Shown here one piece after another: positions 1 through 10,493 of a stretch of 64,000 nt of DNA. The position numbers and the translations under genes are program-made. The notes under the pieces were generated by a model. That model searched no databases. It saw nothing but the letters and a program-made list of their open reading frames with translations, and was not told the origin of the DNA. Origin of the DNA: Choristoneura fumiferana (lineage: Eukaryota > Arthropoda > Insecta > Lepidoptera > Tortricidae); the NCBI RefSeq assembly GCF_025370935.1, contig NC_133472.1:41151930-41215929 (forward strand). The letters run 5' to 3'. How positions within the stretch are numbered: position 1 is the stretch's first letter; the number at the start of each line of letters is the position of its first letter.

Positions 1-1609
1 CGAAGTTCGAATTTTGAACTTCGTAGTTTATAGGCTGTTGGTTTGTTATAGGTGATAAAACAGGTTCTAAACAGGGGCTCGATCAAGCGACGCTAGCACT
101 TTATTGTGATAGGTATTTATTATTCATTGTAAATTTTTTTTTTGTTACTTATTTTATTAAACTGGATTTTCTTTAAAACAACCTTTTAAGTAACTATAAG
201 CCTCATGAGAACACGTACATGACTACTGTTCGGTCAACTGTTTTCCCTTGCCTATCCCATGAAAGATAAAAAATTGAATTGTCAACTTCACTTCAATTGT
301 CATTGTCAAACTCAAACAAAACTGCCTGCTATTTGGGACACATTACAAAACTGGTTAAAATGTGTCTATCTGATAAATTCCTGCTAATTCCCATTATGCC
401 TGTGATATAATGTCTGAAAAAAACCAGTGCCATATCTCTAAAGAGTATCACCAGGCGGCTTGGGCTCATCTCTTCGCAATATTTTAAAAGATAAAAGCGG
501 TATGTAACCCTAACAAGCAGTATTTAATTTTATTGAAAAATTGACTTGCAACCTTGGCATTCGATCAATAGATCTGCAGGCGACAGCGAGTACTGCTGAT
601 ATAGTGTAATGCAGGCCCCTGCCAATTTTTATTTAAGAATAGCATAGCTTCGTACGCGGCTGCTTCCCGTGTCGGTACCGCGTCAAGATTTTTAATGTTT
701 TTTTTTTAATCTTTTAAGTGACAGTTAGGTAAGTTTTCGTGTAATTTTTTTAAGTGCCAGTTGTCTTTTTTTAATTAACAATAGCATTATTTTTAAGCAA
801 TGGTTTTACAACACTGCCAGTACCAAATTTATTGATTCAATTTTCTGTGTCCCGCGGGAACTGAATTTTTCCCGGGATAAAAAGTAGCTTACGTTAATTT
901 GAGATAGTGTTGCTTCCCATTAGTGCAGGTTTTTTTTTAATCCATCCAGCATTTTAAGATATTACCCCTTACATTATTAAATAAATCAACATAGATGCTT
1001 TTATTTTGGGTTATTTTTGATGCTGCTGTAATGCAAATAATTTTATTTTGTTCTTTAAGGCGAATATGCTGAAATGTAATTTATGGAGCCTTTCAGATTA
1101 GATTAGATTAGATTAGATTTATTTATTAGCTAAGGAAAAAATACATTATAAATACATTTCAGGTAATTAATTATAAGAAATTCACAAAAGGATTGTCAAA
1201 TTGTATACAAAATAATAATAATAATAATAGGTATATGATAGTGGTAAATTAAAATACATTGTCAGCCAAAATAAAATTAGAATTAAATTTAAAAGTAATA
1301 ATATTAATAAAAATCCTGGGTAAAACATGGACAAAAAGTTAAAATTAGTTACAATGTCAAGACGATAAAATTAATTATAAAATAAAAATAATTCATGTAT
1401 TATTGTTTTATAGGTATAAATGCTATACATCTGTTTAATGCCAAATTATCAGCCCAAAGAAAATTAGACATTAGGGCATAAGCCCACAAGAGCCAAATCT
1501 TCATCCTACTATTCCTTGGTCATAAGGGCACTGATCTCTTACAGATCACACCATACTCTAATCTGTTAATTTACTTGCCATTAACTTGTTCTAGCTGCCA
1601 AGCTTCAAA
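1..1609. other. Intergenic DNA with repeat fragments
   Basis: No convincing coding sequence is visible. Bases 1-30 hold a short inverted motif around CGAAGTTCG that resembles the arms of the GGGCTACTACG MITE family seen at 2837 and elsewhere. Around 845-895 is a fragment with the CCCGCGGGAACTG motif of a LINE-tail repeat found again at 26587 and 30965. Four GATTA units lie near 1079-1105, followed by an AAT microsatellite at 1210-1229. The 5' UTR or promoter of the downstream PQ-loop gene should lie here, and TTGTTCTAG at 1587-1595 could be an acceptor for an untranslated first exon, but neither can be placed securely. Confidence 0.5.
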
Positions 1610-4600
1610 ATGGATTCTGATATAGTTCACCAAGTGGCTAATGCTATGAGCACAATGACCATCCTATCGTGCCTGTTCCTAAAGGTGCCACAGATAATGC
1701 ACATAAAGGGGTCACGGTCTGCCGAAGGGATTTACATACAAGCCATGCTTATGGAGATAACTGGGTGAGTGAATTTTTACATAGTACAAAATATCTTTCT
1801 TATTAAAAGTATAACTCCAATTTGCTGTAAACTTGCAACTGTTAGAATCATTTCCTTAATCCTGTCTATTGTAAAGGTTGCCTGGAAGAGATCGATCTGA
1901 AGCGATAAGGCCGCTATTGCTTACCTTGGAAAGTCTCTACATACCCATGTTTTCTGTACTGCTTACTGTGTGCTGGTATTCAAAAGAGTTATATTAATGT
2001 ATTGTAGTTTATATTGTACAATTAAACTTATGTATCAAAGTGAACTATTGATGCAGGAATTAGAGTTCTATATATGTATAAAAAGCCATGGTGGCCTAGT
2101 GGTTAGACCTGTGGCCTCTCAAACAGAGTATTGTGGGTTCAAATTCAGGCTTGCACCTGAGTTTTTTTAAATTTATGTGCGCTATATTACTTTACAAATA
2201 TACCACTAGCTTCATGGTGGATGGAAACATTGTGAGGACCTGCAATGAAGTAATTCAATTGTGCATGTGAAGTACCCGATACGCAATAAGGCAGCATGGG
2301 AATTACCCAAGACCACATATTCTGAGATGAGGCCTGTGCCCAGCAGCGGAACGTACATATAATGCTGGGATGATATGTATATTCTTGCTTTGAATTTCGT
2401 TTACACACTCACTTCAAACAGAGAGATAATATTGCTAAGCACAACTAAATGGTTTAGTCACGTTGGTTGATAAACAGAGATTTTTTCAGGTCTTATATTC
2501 ATGTTAAACATAATGGGAAAACTCAGATAAGCATATTATTAAAAATAATGTTACAAAGACTTCCTAACGCAGTAGACTTAGTCATCATTGTCACGATAGG
2601 ACGTCCACTGTTAAAAATAGGCCTATCCTATTGTACCATCAGCCAAATATGTGATCTACCACCCTAAAGCTGATAATCGTTTGCATGTCATAAAACAATA
2701 ATGCCAATAGACGTGTCTGTCAACTTGAAAGTTCGACTTTCGGGACATATTCATTGAATAGGACATTGTTTAAAAATTGGTAGACCACTTATTTGGCTGA
2801 TGGTACCTCCAGTTGCTTCGGTTAGAAGTGGCCACAGGGCTACTACGAAACTCGAAACTCGTAGTACGTGTCGTGCGGTTCCTCTGACACTTATACTATT
2901 TAATACGAGAGCGAGAGGGACCGCACGACACGAACTTCGAGTTTCGTAGTAGCCCTGCTGCTGTATCCACCGTAAAACCGCGGCTTTAACAAGGTCATCC
3001 GTCCATCTCGTTGGTGGACGTCCTACACTGCGCTGGCTTTTTTAGAACTTTTTGGCCATCAACCATCTGTTTAGAAACTGTAAACCCCAGGGAGAGTTGA
3101 TTCGATTACATGGTCAAATTTTTGTTATGTTTTCGCAAATAAAACATGGAAGCTTATTTTATTTTATTGTAAAATAACATTGATCATGTAATAAAATCAA
3201 TTTAACTAAAATTAATGAGATTAGAAAAATATCTACTATTGTCCTAGATTCTGCCCTGGCCCAGGGGGGACGATCCCCATGACCCCCCTGGAGCCACCCT
3301 CGATAAATTTGCCCACTATCTCAAGTTTACTTTGCCCACAGATTCTCAATTGTGACACTGTATAATTTCACGAATGGCTACAATGTGATGACGTATCTTG
3401 AGTACCCAATAATCTTGGTACAGATCTATGTGATGTTCTATTATGTGATGAAGTACAAGAACATGCTGTGTATACCTATGGTACCGTTGGGTACTGTAGC
3501 TTACATAATTACTGTATGCGGTTTCGCCATGGGCGTTTTGCCCAAGGACATTTTGTCATGTCTTGTGGTGAGTATCCTTCTCATAATGTAAATCAAAAGC
3601 GTAAGAGACCCTGTTTGTTGCTCTTTTATGCTAAAACAGGTGGACAGATGTGGATGAAATTTAATGTGTAGATAACTGGATCTGGAGAGTAACGCGTAGG
3701 TTCTTTTTTTAATTCGACATTCCCATAGCATCAGAATGTATGACTTGACTGTACCTTGTCGACTGATCAAGTAACTAAGTGTTTTATTTTACCTATATTT
3801 GTGACAGTTATTGAATTGAAAAAAAAAATTGTGCTTTCTGAAAATTAAAGCTTGTTATGTATACCGAATTTATTTAAATGCAATGCTGCACTGAAATATT
3901 CGAGTACCTTACCCGCTAGGATATATATATCTGTTGGCGACTGTACTTATGCTGTATTCTATAATTCTATATTCCAGCCATGTTGCACCCCGCTGAGTGG
4001 CTTTGCCAAAGTGACGTACATATACGGTATAATCAAAGCTGGCAACGCGGACGCCGTTTCCCTTACGACTTGGTTGATCTCTGTCAGCACTAACGTTGGT
4101 AAGTATTTCTACACGGAATTATTCAATTCCGGGTTGCCATATCATATACTAAGGGATGTTTTTGATATTCGTTTTCTGTCGTCCCGCTCACGCTATTAGT
4201 ACCTCTATTTAACGGAAAGTGAGAGGTACGATGAACTTATTTTTCCACTGCTGCACGCGCGAAGTAGCTTATCTTTCTATGCATAAATAAATACAGAGGG
4301 CCACGTTTACCTTTGACGAATATAGGTATATGTAACAATGGTCGGTCTCGGTAGTGTTACGTTATTTATCAGCATGAAAACAGTATCACAAACATGTCAT
4401 GTTTGCAGAGCTGTGCTTTAATTAGCCAAGATAAATGACGTCATACGTGAAACAATAGTAGATTTTACGGTAGTATAATTTAAACCGGGATTTAACCACA
4501 CTTATTTATCAACTATTTACCACCCGCAGTTTTGTCTTTACCGTATCCTGAGATAGTTTCACAAAATTAGAGCTCAATATTAGCTAAGTAGCCTTTTATT

Positions 4601-5629
4601 TAAGCTGCGTTTCCGCCAAAGATGTGCGAGGCGAGGATGTGTTACGAGGACAGTGTTTTTTATGAACCAATAGAAATGCTTTATTTACCCGTCATCGCAG
4701 TGCACATTTCTGGTGGAAATAGTTGAGCGGAGAGAGGCGAGGTAAATGAAGCGTTTCTGTTGTTTGATAAAAAACACATTGCTCGCAACACATCCTCGCA
4801 CATCCCTGGTGGAAACAGAGGTTTAGGCTTGGAATTGGACACCAGCGGGCAGCGAAGTAGTGAGCCCTGTTCATTGCACCGCACAGTGTTCACTTGGCAG
4901 CACACGCAATGGATAGACAAAACGCTCGCCGCGTCGATTCCCGCTGGCGTCTGGTCTGGCAGTTGGATTAAAATTCAAGAGTTCTAATAATTTCATGCGT
5001 TTTCCCATAAATTACATCATAGTCATCATTGACCACGTCACGCTGGGCAAATGAAGGCCTCTGCTTTTTATTTCTACCTGTTAAATATCCATCGTAAAAT
5101 CTTACCAATTTGGTGGCGATTTTGGTCCAGCCATTGGGATGTTTTCCGCAGAAATGTTCCGCCCACTCCAACCGCTAAAGTTGTGGTCAAAAGGTTAACA
5201 AAGATTTATTTTTAACCGACTAGTTTTCCATAAATTACATCGTACCGTCTTCATTGACCATCCCACGCTGGGCAAAGAAAGGCATCTGCTTTTTCTTTCT
5301 ACATGTTAAAGATCCTTCGTAAAATCTGACCAATTTGGTGGCGATTTTTGCCCAGCTATCCAGATGCATTCGGCAGACAACTTCCGTCCGCCCAGTCCCA
5401 CAGTTAAGGTTGTGGTCAAAAGGTTAACAAAGATTTATTTTTAACCTACTTCATTCATGTTTCAGCCCGCATCTTTACAGTGTATGTGGACTCAGCTGAT
5501 ATCAAGTTGATGGCCAACTTCACCATCTCGACTATTCTCAGTGCAGGAGTACTTGTCACCGCGATCTATTACAATAAAACAGCGCCACCCGAGCAGCAGC
5601 AGCGAAAAAAGAGCTCGCACAAGGATTAG
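1610..5629 (+). CDS. SLC66A3: PQ-loop repeat membrane protein (SLC66A3/PQLC3 type), 4 exons
   Basis: Coding exons are 1610-1764, 3342-3567, 3978-4098 and 5466-5629. They join in phases 1-2/0/1 with GT/AG borders (donors GTGAGT, GTGAGT, GTAAGT) to give 666 nt, 221 residues. The product is a multi-pass membrane protein of the PQ-loop (MtN3/SWEET-like) superfamily. The first loop motif is KVPQI at about residues 25-29, followed by SAEGIYIQAMLMEITGF. TYLEYPI near residue 69 is characteristic of PQLC3. The second loop is degenerate, with FAK where PQ is usual, as in vertebrate PQLC3. The tail is short, glutamine-rich and basic. Human PQLC3 is about 202 residues, so the length fits. Related PQ-loop proteins carry small solutes across lysosomal or ER membranes; the substrate for this subgroup is not established. 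The start is the first ATG before the conserved segment. Further untranslated exons upstream are possible. Confidence 0.9.
1874..2035 (+). mobile_element. 3' end fragment of a non-LTR retrotransposon
   Basis: This stretch in intron 1 begins with GGTTGCCTGGAAGAGATCG, runs through a GCGATAAGGCCGC motif and continues to a TTGTACAATTAAA end. The same motif occurs in inverse orientation at 21548-21690. It is a widespread lepidopteran LINE 3' UTR. There is no coding capacity, so this is a 5'-truncated copy. Confidence 0.65.
2083..2375 (+). mobile_element. tRNA-derived SINE
   Basis: A pol III A-box-like segment (TGGCCTAGTGGTTAGAC, near 2093) and a B-box-like segment (GGGTTCAAATTC, near 2135) have tRNA-like spacing. 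The 3' body contains GAGATGAGGCCTGTGCCCAGCAG, reverse-related to the SINE tails at 14211 and 54985. It lies in intron 1 of the PQ-loop gene. It is not a functional tRNA because no acceptor stem or anticodon arm can be formed. Confidence 0.7.
2636..2803. mobile_element. 168-bp MITE, copy A (TA-flanked)
   Basis: Terminal inverted repeats start CCATCAGCCAAATA and continue through GTGGTCTACCA-type sequence. The element is flanked by TA on both sides, as expected for Tc1/mariner-like insertion. A copy of exactly the same length lies at 44913-45080 in the same orientation and also TA-flanked. There is no coding capacity. Confidence 0.8.
2837..2955. mobile_element. GGGCTACTACG-family MITE
   Basis: The ends are inverted repeats GGGCTACTACGAAACTCGAA and its complement. 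The centre holds CGAGAGCGAGAGGGACCGCA. Related copies are at 17843-17960, 30019-30157, 37372-37497 and 46047-46180, with fragments at 1-30 and 16880-16930. There is no coding capacity and the copy sits in intron 1. Confidence 0.75.
4601..4823. mobile_element. Foldback repeat in intron 3
   Basis: The left arm has TTTCCGCCAAAGATGTGCGA and the right arm has TCGCACATCCCTGGTGGAAA, an imperfect inverted pair enclosing ATGAACCAATAGAAA. A related copy lies at the very end of the window (63803-63980), with the same TTTCCACCAGAGATGTGCGA motif and the same inner ATGAACCAATAGAAAC. It has no open frame of note. Confidence 0.6.
5001..5446. repeat. Direct tandem duplication, 2 x about 220 bp
   Basis: Copy 1 (about 5001-5218) and copy 2 (about 5223-5446) both run from CCATAAATTACATC through CGCTGGGCAAA, CCAATTTGGTGGCGATTTT and AAAGGTTAACAAAGATTTAT to TTTTTAACC. 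They have diverged by scattered substitutions. The duplication lies just upstream of the last exon of the PQ-loop gene and does not touch the acceptor at 5464-5465. Confidence 0.8.
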
Positions 5630-6900
5630 AATGACACTTTACAATCATGCTCTCCTGGTATTTCTCAAGTAATCTATAGGCAATTATCGCCTGATTCAAA
5701 GACACAGAGCTAATAATAAGAGGAATAGAAATCACACGCGACCGTGCATATAGCAAAACAACAATTTATTTTCCCAGCTCAGTCTATAACGAAGTTAATT
5801 GCTCAAAATAGGTTAATTGCAAAATTGATGGGGCAAAAAGACATTTCATTAATAATTATCGTAAACTACTAAAACCTAAAAAAGCGCAAAAACTCGTGCT
5901 CACTAACAGCATGCTTTTTGAAAGGAAATACACAAAGTTCTTTTCTTCTTATTATTAATGTGGGTAAGTCAGGGCCGGTGGAGCTTCCCCCCCTCCCTGC
6001 CTGCCACCCAAACTATTTTCCAAACAATATGAGGGTGATTTGAGATTTTTATATTTTACTGATTGCCTGATTAAAGTGAACAAATGTAGATGAATAGTTG
6101 TTTGTTTACTAGTTTCCTCGTCGGAATTTGAAAAAAAAAACAAAATCTTTATTGTGGGGGCCCCTCTTTTGTAGAGGCCCCGGGGTTGTAGCTCCGGTTG
6201 CCCTGCCCTAAATCCGGCCCTGGGGCAAGTCATGGTCCGAAACTCCACACTAGGCTATTTGATACCTACTAGAAAAAAAATATCTCCATATTTCAATTGT
6301 AATCAGCATGAATCTGCTGTACTGATTTGAACAGAAACTTTTTTGACGAACCAATTAAAGTATAAAAAAAAACTTTTTAATGTATCGTCGGTATGCCTGA
6401 GTTTTTGTTGATTTGGTCTAATACTAAAATAAGTTTATTTCAACCAATATTTAATGGAATTAGTCGTTCCATTTAAGCTATGAGATGCCATAAAAAACAA
6501 CGGAATATAAAAATTGTACGTGAATCTTAGATTTTTAGATCTGTTTTGTGAAGCTTAATTAAATACTCTTTTTAAGGGAATTATTTCGAATAATAAATTA
6601 ATAGGTAAAGCTCAACAATGTTTCTCGATTTATAGATTTAATATAATAATATAATAGTAGGATATCTAATTATAATAATTTAAAATCGTTATTATAGTTT
6701 TAATTGTGATTTAAAAAAGACACATTCTATTTATTAATTTTAATGTTGACTCTTTGAAAAGACAAAATGCTGTATATTCATAGATATTAATCTTATATTC
6801 TAAAGTAATTGTTAATATTTACTTAATTATTTTTGAGTCTCTGATGTTTCTCATAGTATCAGTTTATTAATTATTTATAGGTAGCGCTTTCATAGTTCGC

Positions 6901-7031
6901 TGCTTTAATTTGAGTGACACAACTCAAAATTTTATTTTAATTTTTAAGTACTTGAAATATGTCACTATTCAATTAAAGTTCAATTTTAACGCTCCATTTA
7001 TTTTGAGTAGTGTCACTATCAAATTAAAGCA
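6901..7031. mobile_element. Small TIR element
   Basis: The left end TGCTTTAATTTGAGTGACAC pairs with the right end GTGTCACTATCAAATTAAAGC (one short indel). ACTCAAAAT and ATTTTGAGT extend the arms. The element is about 131 bp with no coding capacity, consistent with a MITE. Confidence 0.65.
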
Positions 7032-7965
7032 ACGAGTTGTTCTCATGTAGTTTGCTTCTTTGTTACATAAATACCCACTAGCGATACGGGGTTAAATGGT
7101 ATCTTGTAATGAGTCCATTGATATCAAATTGATATACAATCCGTGAGCTCTTAGAAAAACTCTAAAATAACTCGGGTTTCGGGGGAAATCGGAAGTATTC
7201 GTGTAGTAGAAAATGACAATTGTCTTTTTGACACAATCCATCACGCGAAGAGTGCACTGGTTGTGTTTTCATTGATTTATATAGAGCAGTTAAAACCACT
7301 ACTTATTTATTTATTTAGTTTGTTATTTTTCGGAAATTGATCAACGGGGAGTCAACTTATCAGGGTATTTCTGTAAATAGCCAATAACTGGAAATTGTTT
7401 ATAATGTATATAAATATTTTGTAAAGAAGCTGAAAGTTTTAAGAAAAGTGTTGATAAGATAAGATTCAAGACCGAGTTATAGAAGCAATGGGGATTTCGA
7501 AAAGTACATTAAAAAAATATTAAACGAAAGCAGACCAAAAAAAATCATTTGTCATCAAGAGAAGTAAATACAGTTTAAGCAGCTCTATATACTTCCAAAT
7601 AAAAGTAGTGTGTTAAGGCGGGGGTTTTCATTATTTAAATTAACGATGGAAGAATTCGAAAATGCTGATTTTGTTTTATTTGTATCATGACAAAAAGTCA
7701 TATTGTGTTAAAATTAGAAAAAGATAAAGAAACGTAATATAATTACAGTAAGGTTTATTTTGTACTGATGGTTATTATTTAGATAACTTTTTCGTTAACT
7801 TTAAAAAGTTTTTCAAGTTGATAACAGAACAGAACCGCACATATCACGATCGCGTGTCATCGTCAATACCCGAAGCATGCTTCTAAAGTCCGACGATTTT
7901 TTTAAGAGCTCACGGAGTGTACATAATGTTAACCACAGCGCTCACATCAAAATAATACTGCAGTT

Positions 7966-8290
7966 TGTTAGGGTTCCCGAGCCAAAATGGCAAAAACGGA
8001 ACCCTTATAGTTTTGCCATGTCTGTCTGTCCGTCCGTCCGTGGCTTTGCTCAGGGACTGTCAATGCCAGAACGCTGTAATTTTGCACGGATATATACGTA
8101 AACTATGCCGACAAAATGGTACAATAAATAACAAAAAAAAAATTTTTTTTAGGGTTCCTCCCATAGACGTAAATTGGGAGTAATTTTTTTGTCTCATCCA
8201 ACCCTATATTGTGTCTGTGTGTGTGTAGTCTGTTTATGTCGGTGATGGGTGATAATTCTCTGAGTATTTTCATATAACACTGATGTAAAT
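7966..8290 (+). repeat. GGGTTCC / CTGTCTGTCCG interspersed repeat
   Basis: It contains the ordered motifs GGGTTCCCGAGCCAAAATGG, CTGTCTGTCCGTCCG, GGCTTTGCTCAGGGAC, TGTAATTTTGCACGGATATA and GGGTTCCTCCCATAGACGT. All of these recur in the opposite orientation at 47455-47712, so the two are copies of one interspersed element common in moth genomes. The short frames inside it are not genes. Confidence 0.7.
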
Positions 8291-9099
8291 GCAAATTTTC
8301 ACCTTTTCGAGATAAATATGATAAACTTATTTTTGATCAATTTTTGATCGTTCTCTATTGTTTAGTAATTTTTAATTTAAAAAAATTAAATTACGTTTTT
8401 TATAGAGGTAGGTATATTCATACTTCCTAGTAATCCTAGTAATCTAGTCAGTAAAATTACATATATTGAATAGTATAGAGATAACTACATATATGTATAT
8501 ATAAATTGAACGACGTTATGTTATAATATAATGTATGATTAATACATAGCAAACGACTGAAAATAAGAGGTAATAACCAAATTACAAACTATTGACCGTC
8601 ACGTATTCTATTTTACGGCCAGACCACGACTTCGCGCGACTAGCTGCGCGGCGAGGATTTTCTCTGTTCATTGCACAGCTATCTACTAGCTATCTACCGC
8701 TTTAGATCTGTAATTTTTGTGAATGAGAAATATTTATTATTTTGGTACACCTTGCCTACTGTATGTATAGTTAGAGAAACTCCATCAAAGAATCTCAGTC
8801 AGTTATTTTAAAGTAACTACCTTCAAATGTGGCAATTTATCCTTCAGTAAGCTAATTTTACCTTAGTAGATACTTTATTGAAAAAAGCTGCTAATTGTAC
8901 CTTAGTCCTGCTAAAAAAAAGGGTTTATCGAGAGTTTCTGTCAACCAATTTAATTAAGTTACAACACTTGATCACTAAAGTTGTAAAGTTTCTCATAAAA
9001 TATGAAGTTGCTACGTCTGATGGCGATCTACCTACCTACAAATGTTCTAGTATTGATAATGACAAATGCTATCAAAAGTCTAATTGTAATTATCTATTG

Positions 9100-9329
9100 C
9101 AGTGTTATTCAAACTTTTTCATGTCGCGACCCCCTTCGGCTAGAAAACTATTCGGCGAACCCTGCTTACCTCTACTTACAGTTAGTTGTATTGTTTTACG
9201 TTGATAGTACAGACATTGAGTAATCATACCAAACATCAGTAAGAGTATTTTAAAGATACGGCGACCCCCTTAAGGGGCATTCGCGACCCCCCGGGGTCGC
9301 GGTCGCGACCCACAGATTGAAAAACACTG
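9100..9329. mobile_element. hAT-type MITE (230 bp) with 8-bp target duplication
   Basis: The terminal inverted repeats are CAGTGTTATTCAAACTTTTT and the complement of CAGATTGAAAAACACTG. Perfect 8-bp direct repeats ATCTATTG flank it (9092-9099 and 9330-9337), the hAT signature. The interior has GTCGCGACCCCC blocks near both ends. It is the same family as 16623-16851, in reverse orientation. Confidence 0.9.
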
Positions 9330-9397
9330 ATCTATTGGAACAATATACTATTAGAAAGTTCTTCTTGAATTTTTAATACTGTAACGTCGTGTACTTG

Positions 9398-9925
9398 CAT
9401 AAGCCTTGGGGTAACTTTGCCCGCCTTGTAAAAACCACATTTTTCTGTGTATTAACGCGGTTCGGTGTACATATAAATGTATCGTTGAATTTTTTTTTAC
9501 ACTAGTTTATCCCGTTCAACCCACCTTTACACTGAGCCTTCACACCAGTGTTAAGGTAGAGAAATTAATTTTCGCAGCCTCACACTAGTATAAAAGAAGG
9601 TAAGTTATATTACCAACCTTCACACTAGTAGTAAGGATGGGAAACATGACACATTAGAGTGAAGGTTGGGAACCTCTAGAGATAAGCACAAGTGTTACAA
9701 CCTCTTCAGATTAAACCGTTGCCGTAACCACCCAACGTTAACACTGTACCTACTCATATGTATGATCCACCGTCACACTGATTATTTTAAAATTATAGGT
9801 CAGTATGAAGGCTGGGAAAGTAATTTTCCTACCTTAACACTGGTGTGAAGGCTCAGTGTGAAGGTGGGTCGGACGGGAAGTTTATTGGGTCTAATGCTGG
9901 CCAAAAAAATTACGCTGGGCAAAGT
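9398..9925. mobile_element. Nested foldback element
   Basis: The inner arms at 9511-9558 and 9834-9877 pair well: CACTGAGCCTTCACACCAGT matches the complement of ACTGGTGTGAAGGCTCAGTG exactly. Outer arms with GGGTAACTTTGCCC occur at about 9409 and in complement at about 9920. Between the arms the words CCTTCACACTAGT and GTGAAGGTTGGGAA recur in both orientations. There is no recognisable protein; the frame at 9666-9848 is built from these repeats. Confidence 0.65.
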
Positions 9926-10493
9926 TACCCTCCGAATTACTGCAACGGTACTTTTAATTCCATTTTGTGCGTATCAAATAAAAAGCTATTTCGTCATTTC
10001 TTGTTTTAATGTTTTTGAATACTTTGCGGTTCTCCTTTACCTACTCTTAGCAACCACTTAATTATCCTCATTTAATTTTTTATAATCACAATAGTGACAA
10101 AAAATGGCAAGAACTTATTAAATTAACTACCATATATACATAGTTGCGAGTTGAGTATTTTCGGTCGCGTAATTTCTTCTGCATTCGGTTTTATACAAAA
10201 GTCCAGCTTGTGATACACGGCGACTCAAAATGATTTTTACAAAAATGGGACTTATGTCTGAAACCAAAAAATACTCTACCAAAAATATGAGACTTAAAAA
10301 AAACGCAACTTGGTTCAAAGTTTAGTGTATTTGATCCTCTTTTCAGGTTTTCAGTTATTTAACTAACACCTAGCAGGTAAATATATTACCTATATCTACC
10401 GATAGAGGCATTATTATATTTTCATTAAACATGATTTACTTAAGTATCTTTATATTTTAGGTAATCTTAATCTTACAGACAATGAATCTAAAA

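Larger units (their letters stand above)
5630..10493. other. Gene-free interval rich in small repeats
   Basis: This holds the 3' UTR of the PQ-loop gene, then AT-rich DNA, and then the repeats entered separately (6901-7031, 7966-8290, 9100-9329, 9398-9925). Two short frames near 8878-9223 overlap the hAT MITE and are not conserved in any way I recognise. The 3' end of the minus-strand receptor gene enters at 10494. Confidence 0.5.

Noticed and set aside
2093..2150. Possible tRNA gene
   Set aside because: A- and B-box motifs are present but no acceptor stem or anticodon arm forms, and the sequence continues into a SINE body. The same applies at 20560 and 35420.
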